A stretch of 64,000 nt of DNA from NCBI GenBank assembly GCA_035301265.1, contig DATGUP010000021.1, forward strand, positions 1 to 64,000, read 5' to 3'. The position numbers were made by a program, and so were the translations under genes. The first letter of the stretch is position 1. Every line of letters starts with the position of its first letter. This stretch comes from DATGUP01 sp035301265 (lineage in GTDB: Bacteria; Bacillota; Bacilli; Bacillales; Amphibacillaceae). This document shows, in pieces, positions 51,813 through 60,479 of the stretch. The notes under the pieces were generated by a model, which did not search any database, was not told the DNA's origin, and saw only the letters and a program-made list of their open reading frames with translations.

Positions 51813-52598
51813 CTACCTATTTTTCTGGCCGAGCAGTTGAATCCATTTCTGTTTAAACATCACTTCCCCATTATCCATATATGGAAATAGACCTGTGATG
51901 ATTTTTCCGGTATCCATTTCCGTATTGATATCACGAAGGATTTTTTCTCGTGCGTAGTCATCAGGCTTAGTTAATGCTAACCAACTCTGCAGCTGAACTG
52001 GCACATCTATAACATCGATATGCTTGATTTCCAAGCCAACGCTTTCAAAAAGACTCGTGAATTGAGATTTCCTCAGCGCGTGAACATGAGAAGAATCCCT
52101 CAACCTTTCATAATAATTATACAGGCGGGATAACGCCTCATCTTCTCTAGACATCATATCGATGACGCCGACAGTTCCACGGTACGTACACATCCGACTC
52201 ATTTCTTGCAGAATTTTTTTCGGATGGGCAAAATGGTGAAAACCGAGCCGGCTTATGACTAAATCAAACGATCCCTGTTTAAAAGGAAGAGTCTTTGCAT
52301 TCGCTAATTGAAACGTTATGTTTGATATACCTTTTTGCTCAGTTTGCTTAATCCCTTCTCTAATCATATCTGGAGATATATCAACAGATGTTACATGCTG
52401 AACAAACGGTGCAATGGCTCGGCTTAAAATACCGGTACCACCTGCTACATCTAAAACGCGCATGTCATTTTTCAAATCTAAGCTGTCCAAAATCCACGTT
52501 AAAAGATTTTCCCGATTTAATGTTAATGACGCATTTGCAAAGCCTTTCGCCTGTTTTTTAAACTGCTCTTTGACGATCTTCTCGTGCTCTTTACCCAT
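51813..52598 (-). CDS. Class I SAM-dependent methyltransferase
   Basis: A 261-residue methyltransferase with the SAM-binding motif VLDVAGGTGILSRAIA, the acidic loop TSVDISPDMI and motif DLVISRLGFHHFAHPKKIL. It resembles UbiE/COQ5-type enzymes, but several subfamilies share this sequence, so the substrate is uncertain. ATG 52598 follows AAAGGAATG. First gene of a likely two-gene operon with the acetyltransferase. Confidence 0.85.
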   Translation of the reverse strand: MGKEHEKIVKEQFKKQAKGFANASLTLNRENLLTWILDSLDLKNDMRVLDVAGGTGILSRAIAPFVQHVTSVDISPDMIREGIKQTEQKGISNITFQLANAKTLPFKQGSFDLVISRLGFHHFAHPKKILQEMSRMCTYRGTVGVIDMMSREDEALSRLYNYYERLRDSSHVHALRKSQFTSLFESVGLEIKHIDVIDVPVQLQSWLALTKPDDYAREKILRDINTEMDTGKIITGLFPYMDNGEVMFKQKWIQLLGQKNR

Positions 52599-52863
52599 GT
52601 TGCTTCATTCCTTTCATTCTACATCACTCCATCTTTTGGTAGTTTTTTATATTCTAACAAAATTAAGTATTAAAAAATACCCCTTTTGCTATGGACAGTT
52701 CGATTATTGAAGTAGGAGGACCATTTCAAGTTGTAAACATTGTCAATGAATTGACATCTGTAACACGACAATCGGCAGCTAACGAAAAAAGGGGTAAAAA
52801 TTTTACACTGATTGATGCACACGCTCTAATATGCACCCGACCTTAAAATTAATCGCATGATTG
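52599..52863. other. Intergenic region downstream of the oxidase operon
   Basis: About 265 bases before the oxidase operon terminator. It should hold the promoter of the methyltransferase operon (minus strand). An AGGAGG at about 52712 has no following reading frame. Nothing else was recognised. Confidence 0.35.
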
Positions 52864-52893
52864 GAAAAAAGACAGCCTTATTTGTAGGCTGCC
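52864..52893 (-). terminator. Terminator of the B-family oxidase operon
   Basis: GGCAGCC and GGCTGTC form a stem on the minus strand followed by six T, ten bases after the last gene. Confidence 0.8.
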
Positions 52894-52902
52894 TTTACAC
52901 CT

Positions 52903-53460
52903 TTATTCATATTTGGACGGTTCGATCACGATCAGCTGAATGAGATATATGAGAATGGCTGCACTCATCGCTAAATAGCCCCAGCCAAGGGTGATCTGCT
53001 CAGTCCGGAGATAATTGTTGCACAATTGAACCGGTGAGGCGATATAGAGGACACCCATTGCTACAAACACAATGAGAAAAACGACAAAAACTGCATTTTT
53101 TCCGATCTTGCCAAGCTTTTTCCAACTATCCCGAAGCGGTACTCCAGCAAAAAACGGTAAACTCATAAACTTGAACACTTCCATCGCTGGAATCGTTAAT
53201 GCTTCATCCATCGCTCGTGGCATTGTCCAATACAGCATGATGATCAAAAATAATAAAATACCCGCAAGTCCATTCGCATTCCATTTTCGGAATAAAGTTG
53301 GAAACATTTTTTGGAAAAACGGGGCCATCAAAAAGCCAGCTATGACAAGGAGCGGCATTTGCATATGCATATGAATAATCATAATCGATTCAAGCAATTT
53401 AACGACAGGGGGTAACATAAGGAAAATAAACAAAATAAGACCGTATATGACTTGTATCAT
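52903..53460 (-). CDS. CtaG-like integral membrane protein of the oxidase operon
   Basis: A 185-residue protein with about six membrane helices. The N-terminal segment has HMHMQMPLLVIAG, a His/Met-rich stretch that could bind copper. It overlaps the sco gene by four bases, so it belongs to the oxidase operon. Such proteins (CtaG/DUF2231-like) help insert copper into oxidases; I assign this by context and general character, not by a diagnostic motif. Confidence 0.65.
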   Translation of the reverse strand: MIQVIYGLILFIFLMLPPVVKLLESIMIIHMHMQMPLLVIAGFLMAPFFQKMFPTLFRKWNANGLAGILLFLIIMLYWTMPRAMDEALTIPAMEVFKFMSLPFFAGVPLRDSWKKLGKIGKNAVFVVFLIVFVAMGVLYIASPVQLCNNYLRTEQITLGWGYLAMSAAILIYLIQLIVIEPSKYE

Positions 53461-54098
53461 TGCTTATTCCCCCCCGTTTCTGCATCAAGAATGGTTTTGA
53501 CGGTTTGAGCCGCTTCAGCAACGTTTTGATAATCCATCACATCCACCAAAAATCCATCGGGATCGACTAAATAGAATGCAGAGTTATGTGTGAAATTGCC
53601 GTAGTCGTCTGGAATGACGATGACCCCAAATTCATCAAGAAGTTCATCGAGTTCTTTTTGATCAGGAATGCGAGCCATGCGCCACGTTTCGCCATCGCTG
53701 TTAAAATAGCCGCGATATTTTTTTAACGTATCCGGATCATCGCGTTCTGGATCAAAACTAATGCTCAAAAACACGATATCATCACCGATATATTTTTCCG
53801 GTATCGATTGATAAACTTGAGCCATATTCATTTCCAAAACCGGACAAACATCTTCGCATGATGTATACATAAAGGTAATGAAGACATACTTCCCTTTAAA
53901 TTTGGAAAAGGAATACGTACGTTCTTGACTATCTTCGAGTATGACAGCGGGAAATTTCGGCTGTTCTTTTAGCAACTTGTTCGTCCGTGCCGTCTCGGCA
54001 GTAAATGCTTGAAACCCGTCCGTACCGAAAAAAAATAGTAAAAAACCGCATACAAGGACAATGGTTGGAGCGATAATATTCCGTTTACGCTGGCTCAC
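53457..54098 (-). CDS. SCO1/SenC copper chaperone
   Basis: A 213-residue membrane-anchored thioredoxin-fold protein that loads copper into the CuA site of subunit II. An N-terminal helix (about 9-25) anchors it outside. The copper ligands are Cys81 and Cys85 in TSCEDVCP and His172 in NFTHNSAFYLVDPDG. GTG 54098 has AAAGGAAG eight bases upstream, so the longer reading to 54158 is not needed. It overlaps the next gene by four bases. Confidence 0.9.
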   Translation of the reverse strand: MSQRKRNIIAPTIVLVCGFLLFFFGTDGFQAFTAETARTNKLLKEQPKFPAVILEDSQERTYSFSKFKGKYVFITFMYTSCEDVCPVLEMNMAQVYQSIPEKYIGDDIVFLSISFDPERDDPDTLKKYRGYFNSDGETWRMARIPDQKELDELLDEFGVIVIPDDYGNFTHNSAFYLVDPDGFLVDVMDYQNVAEAAQTVKTILDAETGGNKQ

Positions 54099-54140
54099 AA
54101 TGATCACTTCCTTTATAAAGCGTGACATATTTTTAGAGCG

Positions 54141-54176
54141 GTCCCTCATTGTTGACATACGCGAACAATGAGGGAC
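54141..54176. other. Strong hairpin inside the oxidase operon
   Basis: GTCCCTCATTGTT pairs perfectly with AACAATGAGGGAC (13 bp) between the subunit I gene and sco. There is no T run on the minus strand after it, so it may protect the upstream message or reduce, rather than end, transcription. Confidence 0.6.
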
Positions 54177-54186
54177 TCTCCTTTAT

Positions 54187-55869
54187 CTACCATGTTTTAA
54201 ACGGAGGTGATCCCGGAGGTGCATTGCCGATAAAGTCAACGAGTGGGATCACATAACCCATAGCAACGACTAACAACATAACGAAAATCCAACGGCTCCA
54301 CCGTTCAGTCCAGTACGGCGTTTTCGATCCATCTTCTTCCGGTTTTGCGATCGGAAATTCTTCATTTCCTTTTGGCGCACGGAACATTAAATGAAACACA
54401 GCGTAGATTTGCATCATACCAGCGATGAGCAAAATGACTGCTGCGATGCCAATAACAATCATATATGGATCCCAATTTAATGCTGTTGCATGATCGCTAT
54501 ACGTTGTCAAAGCCGTTCTTCTTGGAGAGCCGAAGAGACCGACGATATGCATCGTCGTCGCCATAGTACCCATGCCCACTGCCCAAAGAACCGTTTGCCA
54601 AACGCCGAATTTATTCATTTTCGGTGTTAGCACGCGTCCGGATACATAAGGAACGAGCCAATAGCTAATGCCAAAGAATGTCATGGCTGCACTCATGCCT
54701 AAAGTGAGGTGGAAGTGACCAACAATCCACATCGTATTATGCACGACTTGATCCAGTTGGTTCATCGTCTGCACAATCCCACCTGCCCCGGCTGGGATAA
54801 AGGCGATCATCGCAATCATTGGTGCGAGAAAGCGAACATCGCCCCATGGGAGCTTTTTGAACCAACCGAACAATCCTTTACCGCCTTTTTTACGCCCTGT
54901 ACGCTCAAACACTGCAAACATGGCATAAGCGGTCATCAATGAAGGAAAGCCGATAGCCAGACTCATGAAAACGTGCAAATACTTCACTGATTCCGAAATG
55001 CCCGGGTCGACAATTTGGTGATGAAACCCACCGGGAATATTCAATACGACAAGCAAAATGACAACTATCCGTGTCAACAGGTCGCTGAACCGCCGTCCAC
55101 CAATGACTTTTGGTACGATGACATACCAAGCCGAGACAGCTGTTAAATACCAAATGTTAACAAGTGTATGACCAAACGCCCAAAACAATGTTCGGCTTAA
55201 CATGACATTAATCGTCTCTACCCAACCGAATGCCCACGGAATAATCAGAACGATCACTTCAACGGCGACGAACAAACCGCCGAAAAAAAGCAGAATAAAG
55301 ACCCCGGTTGCAAAAAATGCAAGAATTGGCACATGCTTACCTTTGTTTTGCTTTCGCCAATGAGCCACATTGATAAAAGCCCCGAACGCACATAGCCAAA
55401 TGCCAATCACAATCAGCGCCAGTCCGACATAATACCATGGCGAGGCAGCCATCGGTGGATAAAATGTATATAAAACCGATGCTTCATTCATTAAAACGGG
55501 AATGAGTGCGATCATTAAACCTGTTATTTTCAAGCTAAAACCGGTCCATGCTATTTTGCGCACCGCAGGAAGAAGCCCACCTAATGTGTGCGATAACCCT
55601 GCATAAAAGTAGCCGATGGTAAAGAACGAAGAAAATACAAGAACGAGAAACAATCCGTGTGCGGTTAGCACTTGATAGTAATTAATCCACGACGGTAACT
55701 CTAAAAAGCCAGATCTGTTCAGTCCTTGCGTAAGACCACAAATACCACCAATTGCAAGCGCCAAAAATGTTACGAATAAATATGATTTCGAGATACGCGC
55801 ATCTTCTCGGTTAATGCCCATTGCTTTAGTTACTTTTTGTCTCCACGTTTGTTTGACCGCAGCTTCCAT
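54187..55869 (-). CDS. B-family haem-copper oxidoreductase subunit I (candidate NO reductase)
   Basis: A 560-residue subunit I closest to ba3-type (B-family) oxidases. Metal ligands are present: His71, His234 (CuB), His283-His284 in GGFHHQIVDPG, His385 and His387 in VGHFHLTLG, and VVHNTMWIVGHFH as in Thermus ba3. But the segment after His234 reads GHTLVN, so the tyrosine that cross-links to histidine in oxygen reductases is Asn238. Loss of this Tyr is a feature of NO-reducing family members, such as the CuA-Nor of Bacillus azotoformans. Followed by sco; preceded by subunits II and IIa. Confidence 0.85.
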   Translation of the reverse strand: MEAAVKQTWRQKVTKAMGINREDARISKSYLFVTFLALAIGGICGLTQGLNRSGFLELPSWINYYQVLTAHGLFLVLVFSSFFTIGYFYAGLSHTLGGLLPAVRKIAWTGFSLKITGLMIALIPVLMNEASVLYTFYPPMAASPWYYVGLALIVIGIWLCAFGAFINVAHWRKQNKGKHVPILAFFATGVFILLFFGGLFVAVEVIVLIIPWAFGWVETINVMLSRTLFWAFGHTLVNIWYLTAVSAWYVIVPKVIGGRRFSDLLTRIVVILLVVLNIPGGFHHQIVDPGISESVKYLHVFMSLAIGFPSLMTAYAMFAVFERTGRKKGGKGLFGWFKKLPWGDVRFLAPMIAMIAFIPAGAGGIVQTMNQLDQVVHNTMWIVGHFHLTLGMSAAMTFFGISYWLVPYVSGRVLTPKMNKFGVWQTVLWAVGMGTMATTMHIVGLFGSPRRTALTTYSDHATALNWDPYMIVIGIAAVILLIAGMMQIYAVFHLMFRAPKGNEEFPIAKPEEDGSKTPYWTERWSRWIFVMLLVVAMGYVIPLVDFIGNAPPGSPPFKTW

Positions 55870-55882
55870 AAATGACCCTCCT

Positions 55883-56344
55883 TTATTTCACCGTGATGGT
55901 CGTACTCATAAGTTCATGGCCGGAACCACAATATTCATTGCAAAGTACGAGATACTCACCAGGTTCAGCAAATGTTTTTGTGATTTTTTGCACATATCCC
56001 GGCATGACCATCGCATTAACATTCGTCCCGGCAATTTCAAACCCGTGAACAACATCTTTTGATGTCAACGTAAAATGCACGGTCGATCCGGCAGGTATTT
56101 CAATATCGTCTGGAGTAAAACTGAAAACTTGCAATGTCATGACGACTTCATATTCATTTTCGCCAACTTTTTTCACACCCGGATTATCGAATGGCGGCGT
56201 TTCATCCACTTTTTGTGGATCTAGTGTCTCCTTAGTGCTTGGCGGCGCCATTTCCTCGGCAAAAGCTTGGTAACCGATAAACAGCATAAAAGCTAAAATA
56301 ACAGCACTGCTCAAACTTAGCCAAATTTTTTCATAACGATGCAT
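55883..56344 (-). CDS. CuA-containing subunit II of the B-family oxidoreductase
   Basis: A 153-residue subunit with one N-terminal membrane helix (about 10-29) and a cupredoxin domain outside. The CuA ligands are His100 (DVVHGFEI), Cys135 and Cys139 in LCNEYCGSGHELM, His143 and Met146. It passes electrons from cytochrome c or a quinol pool to subunit I. ATG 56344 follows AAGGAAGGTGAG; a longer reading to 56365 is less likely. Between subunit IIa (25 bases away) and subunit I (13 bases). Confidence 0.92.
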   Translation of the reverse strand: MHRYEKIWLSLSSAVILAFMLFIGYQAFAEEMAPPSTKETLDPQKVDETPPFDNPGVKKVGENEYEVVMTLQVFSFTPDDIEIPAGSTVHFTLTSKDVVHGFEIAGTNVNAMVMPGYVQKITKTFAEPGEYLVLCNEYCGSGHELMSTTITVK

Positions 56345-56369
56345 TGTGCTCACCTTCCTTTTCAATTAA

Positions 56370-56519
56370 CTAAACGCGAACCATATAAATTCCCCAGATA
56401 AGAAACCAGAGCAACGCGATAAATCCACCCATGAGCAAGACTGAAGCCAATGTCCCTTTCAGTGAATTCACGTTTTGCTCCTTCGATGTGTCCTCAGTCG
56501 TCGTTTTGGTTGTTTCCAA
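56370..56519 (-). CDS. Small one-helix subunit IIa of the oxidoreductase
   Basis: A 49-residue protein translated here: METTKTTTEDTSKEQ... then a single membrane helix (LASVLLMGGFIALLWFLIWG) and ending YMVRV. It matches the CoxIIa-type one-helix subunit of ba3 oxidases in size and place. The TTG start at 56519 follows GGAGGGGTGATTTGA; a GTG at 56471 could give a shorter form. First gene of the operon. Confidence 0.75.
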   Translation of the reverse strand: METTKTTTEDTSKEQNVNSLKGTLASVLLMGGFIALLWFLIWGIYMVRV

Positions 56520-56602
56520 TCAAATCACCCCTCCCTTGCCGATTCCTGCTTTCATCTTAATTAACAACGAGTTCCATTAAGTGAACGGCACCACAGATTG
56601 TA

Positions 56603-56618
56603 TGTGACTTAATTCACA
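56603..56618. promoter_or_regulatory. CRP/FNR box before the oxidoreductase operon
   Basis: TGTGA-CTTAAT-TCACA is a perfect CRP/FNR palindrome 84 bases upstream of subunit IIa. A weak TTAATG -10 on the minus strand (56580-56575) would put the centre near -41.5. It matches the half-site expected for the regulator at 37032. Confidence 0.65.
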
Positions 56619-56660
56619 TCTTTAGCTCTTTTCCTACATTGTTTAACACAAACCGATATA

Positions 56661-56705
56661 AAAAAGAGGCAAACCCCTTGAAATGACAAGGTTTTGCCTC
56701 TTTCC
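56661..56705 (-). terminator. Terminator after addA
   Basis: AAGAGGCAAAACCTTG pairs with CAAGGGGTTTGCCTCTT, followed on the minus strand by TTTTTTA. Confidence 0.85.
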
Positions 56706-56771
56706 AGAAATGTGACAGGATTGTTACGGACTTTGTTTCAACTGGAAACAAAAGATGTTTACCTGAATCCG

Positions 56772-59700
56772 TCATACTTTCAATACGAGCTGTTTGCTGA
56801 AGAAATATAGATACGCCTCTTTGACCGGCTCTTGCCAAATTTGTTCAATCGCTTGTTTATACAACCTTAACTGGACTTCATATCGCTTGCGGAGATTGGC
56901 TCGGGTCGCTTCGTTGACATCTCCAGCAATCGTATCGGTCTTGTAGTCAAGCAAGATCCAGCCGTCGTTTTTCGGAATGACACAGTCGATAACCCCTTGT
57001 ACAAGAACTTTTTCCTCGATGTCGCTTTGCCAAGAAGCGTACACGTCACTCGCATTAAGCGACAAGCTGAAAGGAAGTTCGCGATAAACATATGGTGCCT
57101 GCATCATCTTCTGAGCGATGTCAGTGGCAAAAAACTCAGCAATCGCTTTGACATCAACCGCTTCAGCTTGTTGTTTCGTCAAAATATCCCGAGTGATAAG
57201 CGAGTCAACAAATTCGATAATTTCTCGTTCTTCAAGCGGTTTTACAATCGGAATATGTTGCATAACCGTATGCATAATCGTCCCTTTTTCCGCAGTGGAA
57301 ATCGTTTTTTCTTTTTGCATAAAGTTCGGCCGTGTAACGATCGGGGCTTTGAATGGCTGAACAAGTTGATCGGCGCTGTATTCATCCTTGATGTCATACT
57401 GGCGTTTGATTTCAGTAACAGACTGTTTTGCCCGCGATACAGCAGCCTCTCGATAAGGATACACATACGACAAACGTTTATCGACAAACGCCGTTGTTTC
57501 ACTTTGTTCAAGATCGAGCGGTTTCCAGTCTGTAATCGCTCGTTTTAAGTTGGCATCGGTTTTCATTGATGCTTCTTCCAAGTTAGTATAGGCGCTTGCA
57601 TGAACAATGGACACGCGCCATTTTGATGGATCGAGCCGAATCTCTTCAAGCACATCATCGCCGATTGCTTCACGTCTCAGTGTCTCGGCCGTTTGATGAC
57701 GGATCAACGCCGGACCAACCCAATCGAGATAAGATTTGGACGCCAGGCGGTAATGGGCCGGAAGCACCCACTCCTCGTGATTAAGCAATGATTGCCAATT
57801 GTCTTGTTTTTTAGCAAAGGAGGCGACAGTGCCGATCATGACGAGTTTTTCCTTTGCCCGCGTAGTGGCAACATACAGAACACGCATTTCTTCGGCAAGA
57901 AGTTCGCGTTTCTTTTCTTGTCTAATCGCGTGATAAAACAAGGTTGGATATGTGATCCGTTTGACAGGATCGATGTATTTCACGGCAAATCCAAGATCTT
58001 TATGCAATAGATAACGTTGGCGCAAATCGGTGAGATTAAACGGTTTGTCCATCCCTCCGAGAATCACGACTGGAAACTCAAGTCCTTTGCTTTTATGGAT
58101 CGTCATAACGCGCACCACATCTTCTTGTTCACTCAAAGCGCGGGCAGCCCCGAGATCATCTCCGCGTTCCTCCATCCGTTCAATAAAGCGCAGAAAACGA
58201 AACAAGCCGCGAAACGCTGTTGTTTCGTATCCTCTTGCTCGATCATACAACGCGCGTAGATTCGCCTGGCGCTGCCGGCCGCCTGGCATACCACCGACAA
58301 AGTCGTAGTAACCCGTTTCCCGGTAGATTTGCCAAATGAGTTCGGAAAGTGCGCCTTGACGAGAAGCCAGCCGAAACCGTTCCAACTGCTCCATGAATCG
58401 ATTGACTTTTTCATAAGCCTTTCCCGTCGCTTGTTTTTGAAAGGACACAAGGGCTTCATAATATGTGCCACGCCGATTAGCGAGTCGGATTTTTGCCAAA
58501 TCTTCCTCATCCAAGCCGACGATCGGCGAACGGAGAACAGAGGCAAGCGGAATATCCTGGCGCGGATTATCGATGATTTTCAACATATTCAACATGATTT
58601 TCACTTCTATCGCATCAAAATACCCCGTCGATAGCTCGGCATATACAGGGATACCTTGTTTTTTCAATTCATCGACGATCGTCGGTGCCCACGCCATCGA
58701 ACGCAGCAAAATGACGATATCGCGATACTGGATATCTCGCTGTGTGTTTGTTGCCTTATCAACAACTTGAAGCGGTTTTTGGATCCACTGTTTAATTTTT
58801 TCTGCATAAGCGCGGGCTTCCAGCTGCGCCTTTTCCAAGTCTTTATAATCTTCTTCGTCCTCTGCCTGCTCATATCCAGCTTCTTCTGAATCTTCGCAGT
58901 CAATGATTAACAGTTCAGGCTCTGGCTCTGGATGCGGCCACTGTTCATACAGCGTATTGCCATAAATGAGTTCCGCTTGCGCATCATAAGTGATTTCGCC
59001 GACATGTTCATCAAAAATTTGCCGGAATAAATAATTCGCACCGTGCAAAACGTCTTTGCGGCTGCGGAAGTTGCTCGCTAGATCAATGCGCGTTCCCGCC
59101 GCTTCATCTGTAGCAAAACGGTTGTATTTTTTCAAGAAAAGGAATGGCTCGGCATGGCGGAAACGGTAAATGCTCTGCTTCACATCCCCGACCATAAACC
59201 GATTGCCAGCCCCTGTTTGATCACTGATTAAGGAAAGAATCGTTTCTTGAACTAAGTTTGTATCTTGATATTCGTCGACAAGAATTTCGCTAAACTGCTT
59301 TTGAAATTGTCTCGCAACACGCGATGGTTGTAATTTCCCTTCCTCGTTATAATCCGCAGCGAGTAGCTGCAGACAGTAATGTTCCAAATCGGAAAAATCG
59401 ACAACACCGTTTTCGTTCTTTTTTTTCGTAAAACGCGCTTTAAATTCCTTGACAAGTTCGGCAAGCTGCCTGATGACTGGTGCAAGTTCCCGCATATCGC
59501 GAATATGACTTGCCAAATCTCGTCTAAACCACGCATCTTTCATATCGTTCCAGCGTTTTTTATAGCTGTCGCGCACTTGTTTGACTTTTTCTTTCTTGTC
59601 CTCATTACAATCGACGCGCTTCCTGGACAATTTGGCAAACGAACTTTGCACCATATACGCCTGCAGCTCATCCCACGAATCAAGCTGGCGGGCTTGTTCT

Positions 59701-60479
59701 AACATGGCTCGATCCGCTTCGATCGCCTCAGCATAATGATATGGCCCGTCACTCTCCAGCGCGATCGATTGAGCCAAGTTTATTTCATCATTGATAGCGG
59801 CAAATTCGCTTTGCACTTCTCGCTTGACGATATCGAGCCAATCGAGATCATTTTCCCGCCAGTCTTCATCGATCTCGTAAGTTGCAACAAGTCGGTTAAG
59901 CCAAGCTTCAGGCTGCGGATTTTGCATAGCAAATGTATATAGATCAAGAATGAGATTTTCTACATCGACATCGCTGCGGTCGCTGGAAAAGCGATCGACA
60001 ACAGCAAAGAAGCGGGCTTGCTCTTCGCCATCTTTTCCATACCATTCTTCAAATAACTCGTCGATGACGTCTTGTTTCAACAAGTCGGCTTCCATATCAT
60101 CAGCAATGCGGAATGACGGATCGATATCAAGCAGATAAGCGTACTGTCTCACAACATCAAGACAAAAAGCGTGCAACGTTGAAATCGGCGCCTGCTGCAA
60201 CAAGGATAGCTGCTTTTTCAAATGGTGAGAAGACGGATTTTCTGCCAGCGCCGCCTCGAGCGCTTCACCGATGCGGTTTTTCATCTCCTGAGCTGCTGCA
60301 TTGGTAAAGGTAACCACAAGAAGCGAGTCAATATCAACCGGATCTGTTGTCCGTGTCACTTTTTGAATGATCCGTTCAACAAGCACAGCTGTCTTGCCTG
60401 ATCCAGCCGCTGCTGCCACAAGAACGTCACCGCCATCGGTGTAAATGGCCTGTTCTTGTTCTTTTGTCCACTGAACCAT
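56772..60479 (-). CDS. addA: ATP-dependent helicase/nuclease subunit A
   Basis: A 1235-residue UvrD-like helicase and nuclease that with AddB processes double-strand ends for RecA and stops at Chi. Walker A is AAAGSGKT (23-30); Walker B and the helicase motif appear in VDEYQDTN. The C-terminal RecB-like nuclease has WILLDYKTDTI. Its ATG directly follows the addB stop, so they are co-translated. A terminator follows. Confidence 0.97.
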   Translation of the reverse strand: MVQWTKEQEQAIYTDGGDVLVAAAAGSGKTAVLVERIIQKVTRTTDPVDIDSLLVVTFTNAAAQEMKNRIGEALEAALAENPSSHHLKKQLSLLQQAPISTLHAFCLDVVRQYAYLLDIDPSFRIADDMEADLLKQDVIDELFEEWYGKDGEEQARFFAVVDRFSSDRSDVDVENLILDLYTFAMQNPQPEAWLNRLVATYEIDEDWRENDLDWLDIVKREVQSEFAAINDEINLAQSIALESDGPYHYAEAIEADRAMLEQARQLDSWDELQAYMVQSSFAKLSRKRVDCNEDKKEKVKQVRDSYKKRWNDMKDAWFRRDLASHIRDMRELAPVIRQLAELVKEFKARFTKKKNENGVVDFSDLEHYCLQLLAADYNEEGKLQPSRVARQFQKQFSEILVDEYQDTNLVQETILSLISDQTGAGNRFMVGDVKQSIYRFRHAEPFLFLKKYNRFATDEAAGTRIDLASNFRSRKDVLHGANYLFRQIFDEHVGEITYDAQAELIYGNTLYEQWPHPEPEPELLIIDCEDSEEAGYEQAEDEEDYKDLEKAQLEARAYAEKIKQWIQKPLQVVDKATNTQRDIQYRDIVILLRSMAWAPTIVDELKKQGIPVYAELSTGYFDAIEVKIMLNMLKIIDNPRQDIPLASVLRSPIVGLDEEDLAKIRLANRRGTYYEALVSFQKQATGKAYEKVNRFMEQLERFRLASRQGALSELIWQIYRETGYYDFVGGMPGGRQRQANLRALYDRARGYETTAFRGLFRFLRFIERMEERGDDLGAARALSEQEDVVRVMTIHKSKGLEFPVVILGGMDKPFNLTDLRQRYLLHKDLGFAVKYIDPVKRITYPTLFYHAIRQEKKRELLAEEMRVLYVATTRAKEKLVMIGTVASFAKKQDNWQSLLNHEEWVLPAHYRLASKSYLDWVGPALIRHQTAETLRREAIGDDVLEEIRLDPSKWRVSIVHASAYTNLEEASMKTDANLKRAITDWKPLDLEQSETTAFVDKRLSYVYPYREAAVSRAKQSVTEIKRQYDIKDEYSADQLVQPFKAPIVTRPNFMQKEKTISTAEKGTIMHTVMQHIPIVKPLEEREIIEFVDSLITRDILTKQQAEAVDVKAIAEFFATDIAQKMMQAPYVYRELPFSLSLNASDVYASWQSDIEEKVLVQGVIDCVIPKNDGWILLDYKTDTIAGDVNEATRANLRKRYEVQLRLYKQAIEQIWQEPVKEAYLYFFSKQLVLKV

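Noticed and set aside
56614..56838. A 74-residue frame near the end of addA
   Set aside because: It overlaps the addA 3' end and its terminator hairpin; no ribosome site.
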